From Chryseobacterium sp. (GTDB lineage: Bacteria > Bacteroidota > Bacteroidia > Flavobacteriales > Weeksellaceae), in the NCBI GenBank assembly GCA_031277615.1, contig JAITMC010000020.1, positions 1-64,000 of the forward strand: a stretch of DNA of 64,000 nucleotides, given 5' to 3'. A program made the position numbers and the translations under genes. Shown here piece after piece: positions 45,910 through 53,418 of the stretch. The stretch's first letter is position 1; each line of letters starts with the position of its first letter. Below the pieces are notes generated by a model. The model searched no databases. It was given only the letters and a program-made list of their open reading frames with translations, and was not told the origin of the DNA.

Positions 45910-45917
45910 TAATTTTG
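45910..45917 (+). promoter_or_regulatory. -7 promoter element of the exported Tpx gene
   Basis: TAATTTTG fits TAnnTTTG, 18 bases before the ATG at 45936. Confidence 0.5.
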
Positions 45918-45935
45918 CAGCAAAAATAAATTTCA

Positions 45936-46508
45936 ATGTTTTCAAAAGTAATATTCAGTGCCCTATTCCTTTTATCAGCTGTTGGCTTCGCTCAAAACAC
46001 CAAAGCGGCTAATACTGTTCTGATGCGGGGAGAAACTGTACGTACATACTCCAAATTACCGGCCGTTAATAAACCGGCTCCCAAGTTCACCCTTACGGAT
46101 GTTGATATGAAAGATCAGACTTTAGACTCCTATAAAGGGAAATATGTGATTCTTAATATTTTCCCAAGTGTAGATACAGGTGTTTGCTCCGCTTCTGTAC
46201 ATCATTTCAATGAAGAGGCGGGAAATCTTCCCAACACGGTGGTTCTCTGTATCTCCAAAGATTTACCATTTGCCCAAAAGAGATTCTGTGGAGCGGAAGG
46301 TATTAAAAATGTAGTGATGCTTTCGGATTTCCGTTCCGATTTCGGATGGAATTATGGGGTAGAAATGATAGATTCTCCGATGAAAGGGCTTCTCAGCAGA
46401 GCTGTGGTGGTTATTGATCCTTCAGGAACCATTATTTATGAAGAGCAGGTACCGGATATTTCGCAGGAACCTAATTATGAAGCTGCTATTCAGGCGGTGA
46501 AAGGGTAA
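45936..46508 (+). CDS. Exported thiol peroxidase
   Basis: The 190-residue protein is a Tpx with an added signal peptide (FLLSAVGFAQ, cleavage at about residue 20). The peroxidatic Cys is Cys84 (FPSVDTGVC) and the resolving Cys is Cys118 (KRFCGAEG). An extra Cys at 105 is present. It would reduce hydroperoxides in the periplasm, where thioredoxin is not available, so its reductant may be a thiol-disulfide carrier. It is a paralog of tpx at 17393. Confidence 0.92.
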   Translation: MFSKVIFSALFLLSAVGFAQNTKAANTVLMRGETVRTYSKLPAVNKPAPKFTLTDVDMKDQTLDSYKGKYVILNIFPSVDTGVCSASVHHFNEEAGNLPNTVVLCISKDLPFAQKRFCGAEGIKNVVMLSDFRSDFGWNYGVEMIDSPMKGLLSRAVVVIDPSGTIIYEEQVPDISQEPNYEAAIQAVKG

Positions 46509-46535
46509 AGGATGGAAGCTGGATGAGGGAGGATG
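46508..46535. repeat. GGATGGAAG-type purine-rich tract
   Basis: The tract overlaps the end of the exported Tpx gene and reads GGATGGAAGCTGGATGAGG with a second GGATGGAAG. Similar tracts occur near 4927, 32440 and 50490. No coding role is seen. Confidence 0.5.
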
Positions 46536-46558
46536 GAAGTTATGAACAGTCTATGGAC

Positions 46559-46618
46559 TAAGGTACGAGCTTAGAAACTCGCACCGGCAATGAGCCTGGA
46601 AGCTCGCACCAGAGGCGT
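46559..46618. repeat. Dispersed repeat with self-complementary ACTCG/CGAG blocks
   Basis: AAGGTACGAG, then AAACTCGCACC and GGCAATGAGCCTGGAA, recur at 48148-48205 with about 85 percent identity. CGAG...CTCG blocks can form a small hairpin. No coding potential is seen. Confidence 0.7.
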
Positions 46619-46654
46619 ATTTTTTAGATAATTAAGTTTTTTATCTCTTTTTAA

Positions 46655-47128
46655 TTAATAGATATACACGTCAATGAATTCAATATTTTGTGGAATTTTA
46701 AGAGAATCCCGTTTTCTTGTATATTCATGAAAGTTTAAGTTCTTCAACACATAATTTTTATCTGTATCCAGAATCCAGAAGTCTTTATCTGAAGTTTTCT
46801 GATAACTTAAATTATCATCAGATAACCGGCTTTTTATGACCTCCCTTTCAGCAATAATAAAATTCTCATAAGTATTTACTCTGAGAACCTTAGATGGAAT
46901 TATAGCCGTTTTATCATCCCACCCTCCATCAGGAGCTATAAAAACATCACTTGAAGAATTTCTGTAAAGTTTATAACTACCTGTCAGATCTTTGGTAAAA
47001 TCCTGTATCCCGGGCCCAAAAACAGGTAGAAAAGGAATTCTAATGTTCGAGCTTCTCATAACCCCAACGAATATGATGAGCAATACAATTGCTAAGAAGA
47101 AAAGTACTATTTTAAAAAATTTATTCAC
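46655..47128 (-). CDS. DUF3997-like membrane-anchored protein
   Basis: The 157-residue protein has an N-terminal transmembrane helix (about 6-25; VLFFLAIVLLIIFVGV). The extracytoplasmic part (TGSYKLYRNSSSDVFIAPDG and a C-terminal FWILDTDKN) resembles DUF3997. Function is unknown. It sits alone between repeats. Confidence 0.7.
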   Translation of the reverse strand: MNKFFKIVLFFLAIVLLIIFVGVMRSSNIRIPFLPVFGPGIQDFTKDLTGSYKLYRNSSSDVFIAPDGGWDDKTAIIPSKVLRVNTYENFIIAEREVIKSRLSDDNLSYQKTSDKDFWILDTDKNYVLKNLNFHEYTRKRDSLKIPQNIEFIDVYIY

Positions 47129-47313
47129 TTTTGATATTTCACTTTAATATTAAGCCTATTTTTCTTCTGAAAATAAAAACAATTTTTAAAAGGTTAAAAG
47201 TAAAGAAACTTTGTGATCAGAACAATAATGAATGGCAGGATCACTGGGATTAATTCAAAAAACCATAAGGAATCAAGAATTGGAAGCTTGGAACTTCAGG
47301 CCAGCAAGAGTTT

Positions 47314-47895
47314 TTATGGTCTGAGTTTTCTTTTCTTTTTGGTTGTTATTAAAATCACCCCGTTTTTTGCTTTTTCACCATATTGCTTCATAGCCTCTGC
47401 CAGTTTCAGACTATTAACACTTTCAACCGTTTCCGGTTTTAATGTTTGCAGTTCTTCCACAGAAATCATTTTATTATTAAGCAGAATCAAAGGCTTTTCT
47501 GCCTGTTTTGAAAGCGGTGCCCCCATCCTTAAAGGTATGGGTTTTCCAGAATCATCCAGTGAATGAGCCATTGTAACTCCTCCTATTTTTTCTGACGGCT
47601 TAATTTCTGCAGATTTTGCTTCCTGAGCAGGTAATGAGGTTAACATTCCGCCAACAGTCAATAATCCTAAAGCCAACTTTTTGGTGACGGAAAAACTCAG
47701 GTTTCGATCCAACTGATCTTCTCTGAATCTGCCACATCCATTTTCTGTGGACTCAAAACGGTTTAGCAGTTCTTCATCTGAGAAATCAGTAAAATCATAA
47801 ACCATTTTAGAACAAACGGAACAGAGTTTTCCTTTTTCATCAGTTATCATATGATCCCAGTTCTCATGACAGGGTTTGGGTATTGTAATTTTCAT
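47314..47895 (-). CDS. Cys-ribbon/TM/TonB-plug-like protein, copy 1
   Basis: The ATG at 47895 (MKITIPKPCHENW) is chosen because the paralog starts identically. The 193-residue protein has conserved Cys (9, 25, 28, 54) in CHENWD and CSVCSK, likely a metal-binding knuckle. A transmembrane segment follows at about 72-90. The C-terminal part (PLILLNNKMISVEELQTLKP, ending AKNGVILITTKKKRK) is like the plug of SusC-type TonB-dependent receptors but without a barrel. It could be an inner-membrane adaptor; this is inference. It is a tandem paralog of 48209. Confidence 0.75.
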   Translation of the reverse strand: MKITIPKPCHENWDHMITDEKGKLCSVCSKMVYDFTDFSDEELLNRFESTENGCGRFREDQLDRNLSFSVTKKLALGLLTVGGMLTSLPAQEAKSAEIKPSEKIGGVTMAHSLDDSGKPIPLRMGAPLSKQAEKPLILLNNKMISVEELQTLKPETVESVNSLKLAEAMKQYGEKAKNGVILITTKKKRKLRP

Positions 47896-47929
47896 TGTAG
47901 CTTTTTTATTAAAAAGATGCTGTACTGAT

Positions 47930-48150
47930 GATATTTTTACACGCAAAGTTTTATGAACTATGCTGCTTATTTCAGGAGGCAAAGGACAGAATCAACTCCG
48001 TTGATTCATCGAAGCGTAGGGATAAGCTACCGCTTCATCAGCGACAAAATCGCATCACTTTGCCACTTAAAATAAAACGGAATGATTCATCAGCTTTGCG
48101 TTAGTCTTTTTAATCAAAAATTCCTGAATAAAATTTAAACAGACTCTAAG
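47930..48150. repeat. Dispersed repeat family A, partial copy
   Basis: The sequence begins with CTGATGATATTTTTACACGC and includes the hairpin GAATCAACTCCGTTGATTC (47991-48009). It ends with AATTTAAACAGACTCTAA, which matches the TIR of the complete copy. It lies in the upstream region of the copy 1 plug-like gene. Confidence 0.7.
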
Positions 48151-48205
48151 GTACGAGTTTGGAAACTCGCACCAGCAATGAGCCTGGAAACTCGCAGCAG
48201 CAAGA
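48148..48205. repeat. Dispersed repeat, second copy
   Basis: AAGGTACGAGTTTGGAAACT and GCACCAGCAATGAGCCTGG match 46559-46618. The core CGAGTTTGGAAACTCG is self-complementary. The copy begins where the family A element ends, so the two are joined. Confidence 0.75.
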
Positions 48206-48208
48206 TTT

Positions 48209-48925
48209 TTATGATTTGAGTTTTCTTTTCTTTTTGGTGGTTACTACTATAACGCCATTTTTAGCTTTCGGATTTGAAAACCTGGCATTTCCGGCTGCTT
48301 TATCAAGAACATTCACTGTTTTTACCATTTGGGGGTCTATGGCCCTGAGCTCCTGAAGACTGCTCACCTTTCCGTTAAGGATGCATAAAGGCTCTTCATA
48401 ATTTTGCAGACTCATAGAAGCCCCTCCGAGCATTCTTTTCGTAAACGAACTGTCATGGGTTAACGGATGACCCACAACACCATGAAGCTTTTCTTCCGGC
48501 TTAGTTTCTTTAACATTAAAAGCAGAGGCAGGCACTACAGTAACCGAGCCTAACATCTTCTTATCTTTTAGCATACCGAATGCAAGCGGTACGATTTCAT
48601 TTATTTCTGTATTTAAAGTATCCTTTGGCAGATCCTGCTGTGCCTGTACAGAAACCAAACCTCCGGTTGTGAGAATAAATCCTGCCGCCAGTTTCAGCAA
48701 AACGGAGTTTATAGAAGTATATTCCAGGTTTCTGTTCAGTTGGGATGCAGAAAAATTTCCGCAGATATCGTCGGCAGATTCAGAAAAGGTGTTGATAATT
48801 TCCTCATCGGAAGAAACGGTAAAATCTAAAACTGTTTTGGAGCAGACGGAACAGAATCTTCCTTTCTCATCAGGACTCATACGGTCCCAGTTTTCATGAC
48901 AGGGTTTTGGAATGGTAATTTTCAT
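48209..48925 (-). CDS. Cys-ribbon/TM/TonB-plug-like protein, copy 2
   Basis: The 238-residue paralog of the downstream gene has the same N-terminal Cys pattern (9, 25, 28, 55; CHENWD, CSVCSK). A transmembrane segment (about 75-93) and a longer middle region follow. The plug-like end (LCILNGKVSSLQELRAIDPQ, AKNGVIVVTTKKKRK) is conserved. The shared ends and Cys positions against a variable middle suggest a modular family. No barrel domain or TonB-box is present, and function is unknown. Each of the two genes has a similar GATGCTGT sequence just upstream. Confidence 0.75.
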   Translation of the reverse strand: MKITIPKPCHENWDRMSPDEKGRFCSVCSKTVLDFTVSSDEEIINTFSESADDICGNFSASQLNRNLEYTSINSVLLKLAAGFILTTGGLVSVQAQQDLPKDTLNTEINEIVPLAFGMLKDKKMLGSVTVVPASAFNVKETKPEEKLHGVVGHPLTHDSSFTKRMLGGASMSLQNYEEPLCILNGKVSSLQELRAIDPQMVKTVNVLDKAAGNARFSNPKAKNGVIVVTTKKKRKLKS

Positions 48926-49059
48926 TGGGTATCTTTTATTATAAAGATGCTGTGAAGTCGGAAAAGGTTGGAAAGGATATAATTTTTAAAAGACATTACT
49001 TGTGATTTTGTGAAGGAATTATGAAAATAATAGGAAGCCGGCTTATATTTTTTCAACTA

Positions 49060-49085
49060 ATATTTTGCATATTTGTACAAAATAT
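49060..49085. promoter_or_regulatory. Inverted repeat at the start of the XRE gene
   Basis: ATATTTTG and CAAAATAT are inverted around ten bases; the second arm overlaps the first ATG (49084). The position suggests autorepression by the HTH protein. Confidence 0.55.
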
Positions 49086-49461
49086 GATTATGCAAAAAGA
49101 AAAACAATGCAGCCTAAGAAAAAGAAAAGGCATTACGCAACAGCAAATCGCAGATATCATTGCAACAGATGTTTCCAACTATAGCAGAAAAGAATGCGGA
49201 GAAGTAAGGATTTTTCAGGATGAATGGAAAAAAATCGCTGGTTTTCTGGAGGTTCCTTTAGAGGATATTTATGAAGAAGAAGAAATTAAACAAATTAATA
49301 ATTTTGATAATATCACCTCAAGCAATAGTTTTGGTGTAAATAATGGTATTTTAAATTTTAATGCTCCAGAATACCTTTTAGAAACACAGAAAGATCTGAT
49401 AGATCTTTTGAAAAAGGAAAATCAAAGGCTAGAGGAAGAATTGAAAAAATATAAAAAATAA
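49084..49461 (+). CDS. XRE family transcriptional regulator with coiled-coil tail
   Basis: The start is chosen at 49084 or 49090 (MIMQKEKQ) because a start at 49021 would add a hydrophobic, non-homologous stretch through the promoter. The protein (about 125 residues) has an HTH at about 15-55 (GITQQQIADIIATDVSNYSR). A linker follows, then a C-terminal coiled coil (DLIDLLKKENQRLEEELKKY) probably used for dimerisation. It may act at the inverted repeat around its own start. No partner toxin is seen. Confidence 0.8.
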   Translation: MIMQKEKQCSLRKRKGITQQQIADIIATDVSNYSRKECGEVRIFQDEWKKIAGFLEVPLEDIYEEEEIKQINNFDNITSSNSFGVNNGILNFNAPEYLLETQKDLIDLLKKENQRLEEELKKYKK

Positions 49462-49510
49462 AACTTATAAGCCACTTACATTTTTTAAGTTTTATAGAAA
49501 CTAATATAAA

Positions 49511-49540
49511 AACCCAGCAAAATTGCTGAGTTTTTTTGTT
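49511..49540 (+). terminator. Terminator of the XRE gene
   Basis: ACCCAGCAA and TTGCTGAGT pair with one mismatch, followed by a run of seven T. Confidence 0.75.
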
Positions 49541-49549
49541 CGAGTTAAC

Positions 49550-49626
49550 TGAATTAGTCAATATTTAATTTGTTTTAAAGTTATTCAATTGGATCATAAC
49601 TGTTTAATTAAGTATTGACTAATTCA
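49550..49626. repeat. Short inverted-repeat element
   Basis: The 77-bp element is bounded by 21-base arms (TGAATTAGTCAATA..., complementary to the right arm at 20 of 21 positions). The right arm and its neighbourhood match positions 89-118 at 27 of 30 bases. It lies just past the terminator of the XRE gene. Confidence 0.8.
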
Positions 49627-49666
49627 TAGTAATAAAATCTGTGTCTCTGCTTTTTTCCAACAAAAA

Positions 49667-50428
49667 CTAAGCTTCTCTCAACACTTCTCCATCTTTCAAA
49701 ATCAAATATCCCTGTCCCACTTTTTCTGAAACTCTTAACAAATCATTCTCATCAAATTCCTGAGGAATATAGCATTTATCGTGGGCAAACAATCCGTAAT
49801 GAATGGGAACGAGCTTTTTAGCATGCAAAAGATGAGCCGCCGCAAAGGCTTCTTTTAAATTAAGGGATGCCGGAACCGGGCTGTATTCCAGTCCGATGAT
49901 TTCAAAATCCACGACCACTCCGTTTACCGGAAGGAAAGCATAGTCTATGTTTTGATTCTCTTTGCCCAGTTTCCAGAACTGGTTATGCCAGATGGTATCG
50001 CCGCCATGAAAGATTTTGGTATCTGCATCTTCCACAATCCATGAAGACTGAATTTCCCCTACGCCATCCATCGCGAAGACGGGTTTAAATGTAATGCCGT
50101 GCTCTGTAAAAGTTTCGTTCAGATTTAAAACAACCATCTCTACATTTCCGACAAGCTTTCTTACAAAAGGTTCAAGCTCTGAATAAACGATCAGTTTTCC
50201 ATCCTCTTTCAGGCATTTCTGAATCACCCCTTTATCAAAATGGTCTAAATGCAAATGGGTAAACAGGATATAATCTGCCTGCACATAATCTGAAAACTGC
50301 ATCAGCTGTTCAACGGCATCACCCAAAACAGGTTTGTAATAGGAAAAATCTTCTGCGGCATCGATTAAGATGGTTTTATGGTTGGAGTTTAATTGTATCC
50401 CGGCCCAGTTTAATTTCTGTATTTCCAT
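49667..50428 (-). CDS. MBL-fold metal-dependent hydrolase
   Basis: The 253-residue protein has an MBL metal site LFTHLHLDHFD (about 54-64), with other ligands in GGDTIWH and PIHYGLF. It resembles the UlaG/YtnP-type single-domain group. No signal peptide is present, so it is cytosolic. The substrate is unknown. It is downstream of the Crp/Fnr gene on the same strand, separated by about 220 bases. Confidence 0.88.
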   Translation of the reverse strand: MEIQKLNWAGIQLNSNHKTILIDAAEDFSYYKPVLGDAVEQLMQFSDYVQADYILFTHLHLDHFDKGVIQKCLKEDGKLIVYSELEPFVRKLVGNVEMVVLNLNETFTEHGITFKPVFAMDGVGEIQSSWIVEDADTKIFHGGDTIWHNQFWKLGKENQNIDYAFLPVNGVVVDFEIIGLEYSPVPASLNLKEAFAAAHLLHAKKLVPIHYGLFAHDKCYIPQEFDENDLLRVSEKVGQGYLILKDGEVLREA

Positions 50429-50481
50429 ATTTCTTTTTTCTACAAAGAAAGAGACTTATGGAGGGGGAAGCAATAAACAAA

Positions 50482-50536
50482 AGTTAATTAATGAGGGTTG
50501 GGAGATGGATGGATGATAGGTGAAGGGTGATGGAAG
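50482..50536. repeat. GATGGAAG-type purine-rich tract
   Basis: The intergenic tract contains GGAGATGGATGGATGATAGG and GGTGATGGAAGTT, resembling the tracts near 4927, 32440 and 46508. No coding potential is seen. Confidence 0.5.
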
Positions 50537-50646
50537 TTACTGCAGGTCTTTCATTATAATAATGGCTTCAACTCATGGATTATTTAGGGAGAACGTTTTT
50601 TTAGCCTCTAATGTTTTATTAGAAATCAGTTGTTGTTTTTAAAGGA

Positions 50647-51189
50647 TCAGCTGATCCGTTTTCTGATCCTGCTTAATGAGATGGGTGTAATTCCGATATA
50701 GGAGGCCAGATATTTCAGGGGAATATGCCGGATGTAATGGGGTTTGTTTTTCAGCAGATATTCGTAAAGGTCCTGTGGGGTATTTTTCAGCAAAAGCATT
50801 TCACGCTTCATGGCAGCGTTCAGTTTCCTGCTCAGGTAATAGTTTTGTACAAAACGGCATTCGGGATTGATTTTAAACATTTCTTTTACTTCATCTAAAG
50901 TAATTTCCCAGGCAAGACCGCCGGTGATGGATTCATAAATGCCTTCAGAGCCTTTATTTCCTACGGTAAAAATATCACCGGGAAAATAGAATTCTGCACA
51001 GATTTCAGTATCAATATCCGAGGTACTGTTAATATAATATTTACGGACAAGCCCATCTTCAACAAGATAGGCTTTATCGTCCGGAAATATATTTTTCTTT
51101 GAAAATTCAACCTCAGCAAATTTTTCCCAAACAGGATCACCATCATCAACGTTCAGGTGTGAGAACAGTTTTTTATTAATATTGGCCAA
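50647..51189 (-). CDS. Crp/Fnr family transcriptional regulator
   Basis: The 180-residue protein has a cNMP-binding-type beta-roll (about 10-110; KNIFPDDKAYLVEDGLVRKY) and a short C-terminal winged helix (IPLKYLASYIGITPISLSRI). It ends soon after the second HTH helix, as many Bacteroidota relatives do. It starts 18 bases after the hutU stop on the same strand, so it is probably cotranscribed with hutU. Confidence 0.9.
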   Translation of the reverse strand: MANINKKLFSHLNVDDGDPVWEKFAEVEFSKKNIFPDDKAYLVEDGLVRKYYINSTSDIDTEICAEFYFPGDIFTVGNKGSEGIYESITGGLAWEITLDEVKEMFKINPECRFVQNYYLSRKLNAAMKREMLLLKNTPQDLYEYLLKNKPHYIRHIPLKYLASYIGITPISLSRIRKRIS

Positions 51190-51207
51190 GGTTAATTTTA
51201 TTATCGT

Positions 51208-53193
51208 TTACAGTAAATTTTCATCTACAAAATTCGGAAGTGTTACCTTCAGATTCGGTTCTGCTTCCATTGCTCTTTTAATCGCGAAAACAGCACCTTC
51301 GTTTCTGGCCCAGCTTCTTCTTGAAATTCCGTTATTGACATCCCAGAACAGCATAGACTTCAGTCTTCGGCCGGCATCTTCGCTACCATCCAGCAGCATT
51401 CCGAAACCACCGTTGATTACTTCCCCCCAGCCTACTCCACCACCATTGTGAATGGATACCCAGGTCGCTCCGCGGAAACTGTCTCCGATTACATTGTGAA
51501 TGGCCATATCTGCGGTAAACCTTGAACCGTCATAAATATTGGAAGTTTCCCTGTACGGTGAATCTGTTCCGGAAACATCGTGGTGATCTCTTCCCAATAC
51601 CACAGGTCCGATTTCACCTTTACTGATGGTATTATTGAAGGCTTCAGCAATCTTCATTCTCCCTTCTGCATCGGCATACAGGATTCTGGCCTGAGAGCCT
51701 ACCACCAGCTTATTTTCCTGAGCTCCTTTAATCCACTGGATGTTATCTTTCATCTGCTGTTGGATTTCTTCAGGAGAGTTTTTAACCATTTCTTCCAAAA
51801 CAGCACAGGCAATATCATCCGTTTTCTGCAGATCTTCAGGTTTTCCGCTTGTACATACCCATCGGAACGGTCCGAAACCATAATCGAAACACATAGGCCC
51901 CATAATATCCTGAACATAGCTCGGATATCTGAATTCTCTTCCCAATGTCGGGTTTTCTGCCATTACATCTGCTCCGGCTCTGGATGCTTCCAGTAAAAAT
52001 GCATTTCCGTAATCGAAGAAATATGTCCCTTTCTGAGTATGTTTATTGATGGCTGCCGCATGTCTTCTTAAAGTTTCCTGGACTTTTTCCCTGAACAATT
52101 CCGGTTCTTCCGCCATCATTTTGTTGGATTCCTCAAAAGTCTGTCCTACCGGATAATAGCCGCCGGCCCATGGATTATGAAGTGAGGTCTGATCTGATCC
52201 GATATCAATTCTTAAGTTAGCTTCATCAAATTTTTCCCATACCTCAACAATATTTCCAAGGTAAGCGAGGGAAACCGTTTCTTTGTTTTCCTGAGCTTTT
52301 TTCACTCTTTCTACCAGCTCGTCCAGATTTTCATGGATTTCGTTTACCCATTTCTGATCGTGTCGGATTTTTGTAATCTTTGGATTTACTTCCGCACATA
52401 CTGTAACGCAACCCGCGATATTTCCGGCCTTTGGCTGAGCTCCGCTCATTCCTCCTAATCCGGAAGTGACAAAAAGCCCTCCTTTCGGCTCTTTTCCAAT
52501 CTTTCTGAAGGCGTTCAGAACAGTGATTGTTGTTCCGTGAACAATTCCCTGCGGCCCGATATACATATAACTTCCAGCCGTCATCTGCCCGTATTGTGTT
52601 ACTCCTAAGGCATTGAATTTCTCCCAGTCGTCCGGCTTTGAATAGTTTGGAATCATCATTCCGTTCGTCACCACCACTCTTGGTGCGTCTTTATGGGAAG
52701 GGAACAGTCCCATCGGATGCCCGGAATACATAACCAAAGTCTGCTCATCAGACATTTCCGACAGATATTTCATGGTGAGAAGGTACTGTGCCCAGTTGGA
52801 GAATACGGCACCATTTCCACCGTAAGTAATCAGTTCATGAGGATGCTGGGCAACTGCATAGTCCAGATTATTCTGAATCATCAGCATGATGGCTTTGGCC
52901 TGTTCGGATTTTCCCGGATAATCGTTGATAGCCCTTGCTTTCATTTCGTAATCCGGACGGAAACGATACATATAAATTCTTCCGTATTTTTCCAGTTCTT
53001 CTTTAAATTCCGGAAGTAATTCTGCATGAAACTGAGGTTCAAAATAACGCAATGCATTTTTTAAGGCCAGTTTCTTTTCTTCTTCGCCTAAAATTTCTTT
53101 ACGCTTTGGTGCGTGGTTTATATTGGTTTCGTAAGGTTTTGGTTGTGGCAGTTGGCCTGGAATGCCCTGCTGAATCTGTTCTTGAAATGTCAT
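51208..53193 (-). CDS. hutU: Urocanate hydratase
   Basis: With the ATG at 53193 (MTFQEQIQQG) the protein has 661 residues. Family signatures include the ITYGGNGAVFSNWAQ block, KNKETVSLAYLGN, GSDQTSLHNP and GFGPFRWVCTSG, the latter with the conserved Cys close to the NAD-dependent active site. It converts urocanate to 4-imidazolone-5-propanoate in histidine degradation. The other hut genes are not in the window, and the gene is followed by a Crp/Fnr regulator. The frame could extend to 53226, but this adds an unrelated N-terminus. Confidence 0.95.
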   Translation of the reverse strand: MTFQEQIQQGIPGQLPQPKPYETNINHAPKRKEILGEEEKKLALKNALRYFEPQFHAELLPEFKEELEKYGRIYMYRFRPDYEMKARAINDYPGKSEQAKAIMLMIQNNLDYAVAQHPHELITYGGNGAVFSNWAQYLLTMKYLSEMSDEQTLVMYSGHPMGLFPSHKDAPRVVVTNGMMIPNYSKPDDWEKFNALGVTQYGQMTAGSYMYIGPQGIVHGTTITVLNAFRKIGKEPKGGLFVTSGLGGMSGAQPKAGNIAGCVTVCAEVNPKITKIRHDQKWVNEIHENLDELVERVKKAQENKETVSLAYLGNIVEVWEKFDEANLRIDIGSDQTSLHNPWAGGYYPVGQTFEESNKMMAEEPELFREKVQETLRRHAAAINKHTQKGTYFFDYGNAFLLEASRAGADVMAENPTLGREFRYPSYVQDIMGPMCFDYGFGPFRWVCTSGKPEDLQKTDDIACAVLEEMVKNSPEEIQQQMKDNIQWIKGAQENKLVVGSQARILYADAEGRMKIAEAFNNTISKGEIGPVVLGRDHHDVSGTDSPYRETSNIYDGSRFTADMAIHNVIGDSFRGATWVSIHNGGGVGWGEVINGGFGMLLDGSEDAGRRLKSMLFWDVNNGISRRSWARNEGAVFAIKRAMEAEPNLKVTLPNFVDENLL

Positions 53194-53359
53194 AGTGCAG
53201 TTTAAAGTTCTATGTTTTGAATTCAACGTTTTTAAAGTTTAAAGATATTCAAATTAAGAAAAACAGGCAACTAATAAAGTGAAAAAGAGAAATGGTTATT
53301 GCACAAGACCTTGCTCTATGAAATATTACAAAGGAAAACTTAAAATATAACCTTAAACA

Positions 53360-53393
53360 ACAAAGGCCGTTCAAAAAAATGAACGGCCTTTGT
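53360..53393 (-). terminator. Terminator of the M36 protease gene
   Basis: ACAAAGGCCGTTCA and TGAACGGCCTTTGT form a perfect 14-bp stem around six bases, just beyond the M36 stop. Confidence 0.9.
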
Positions 53394-53418
53394 TTTATAC
53401 CAATTTTTTAATTTTATT

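Noticed and set aside
49021-49083. Upstream ATG for the XRE regulator
   Set aside because: It would add a hydrophobic stretch and read through the inverted-repeat operator. The downstream ATGs fit better.
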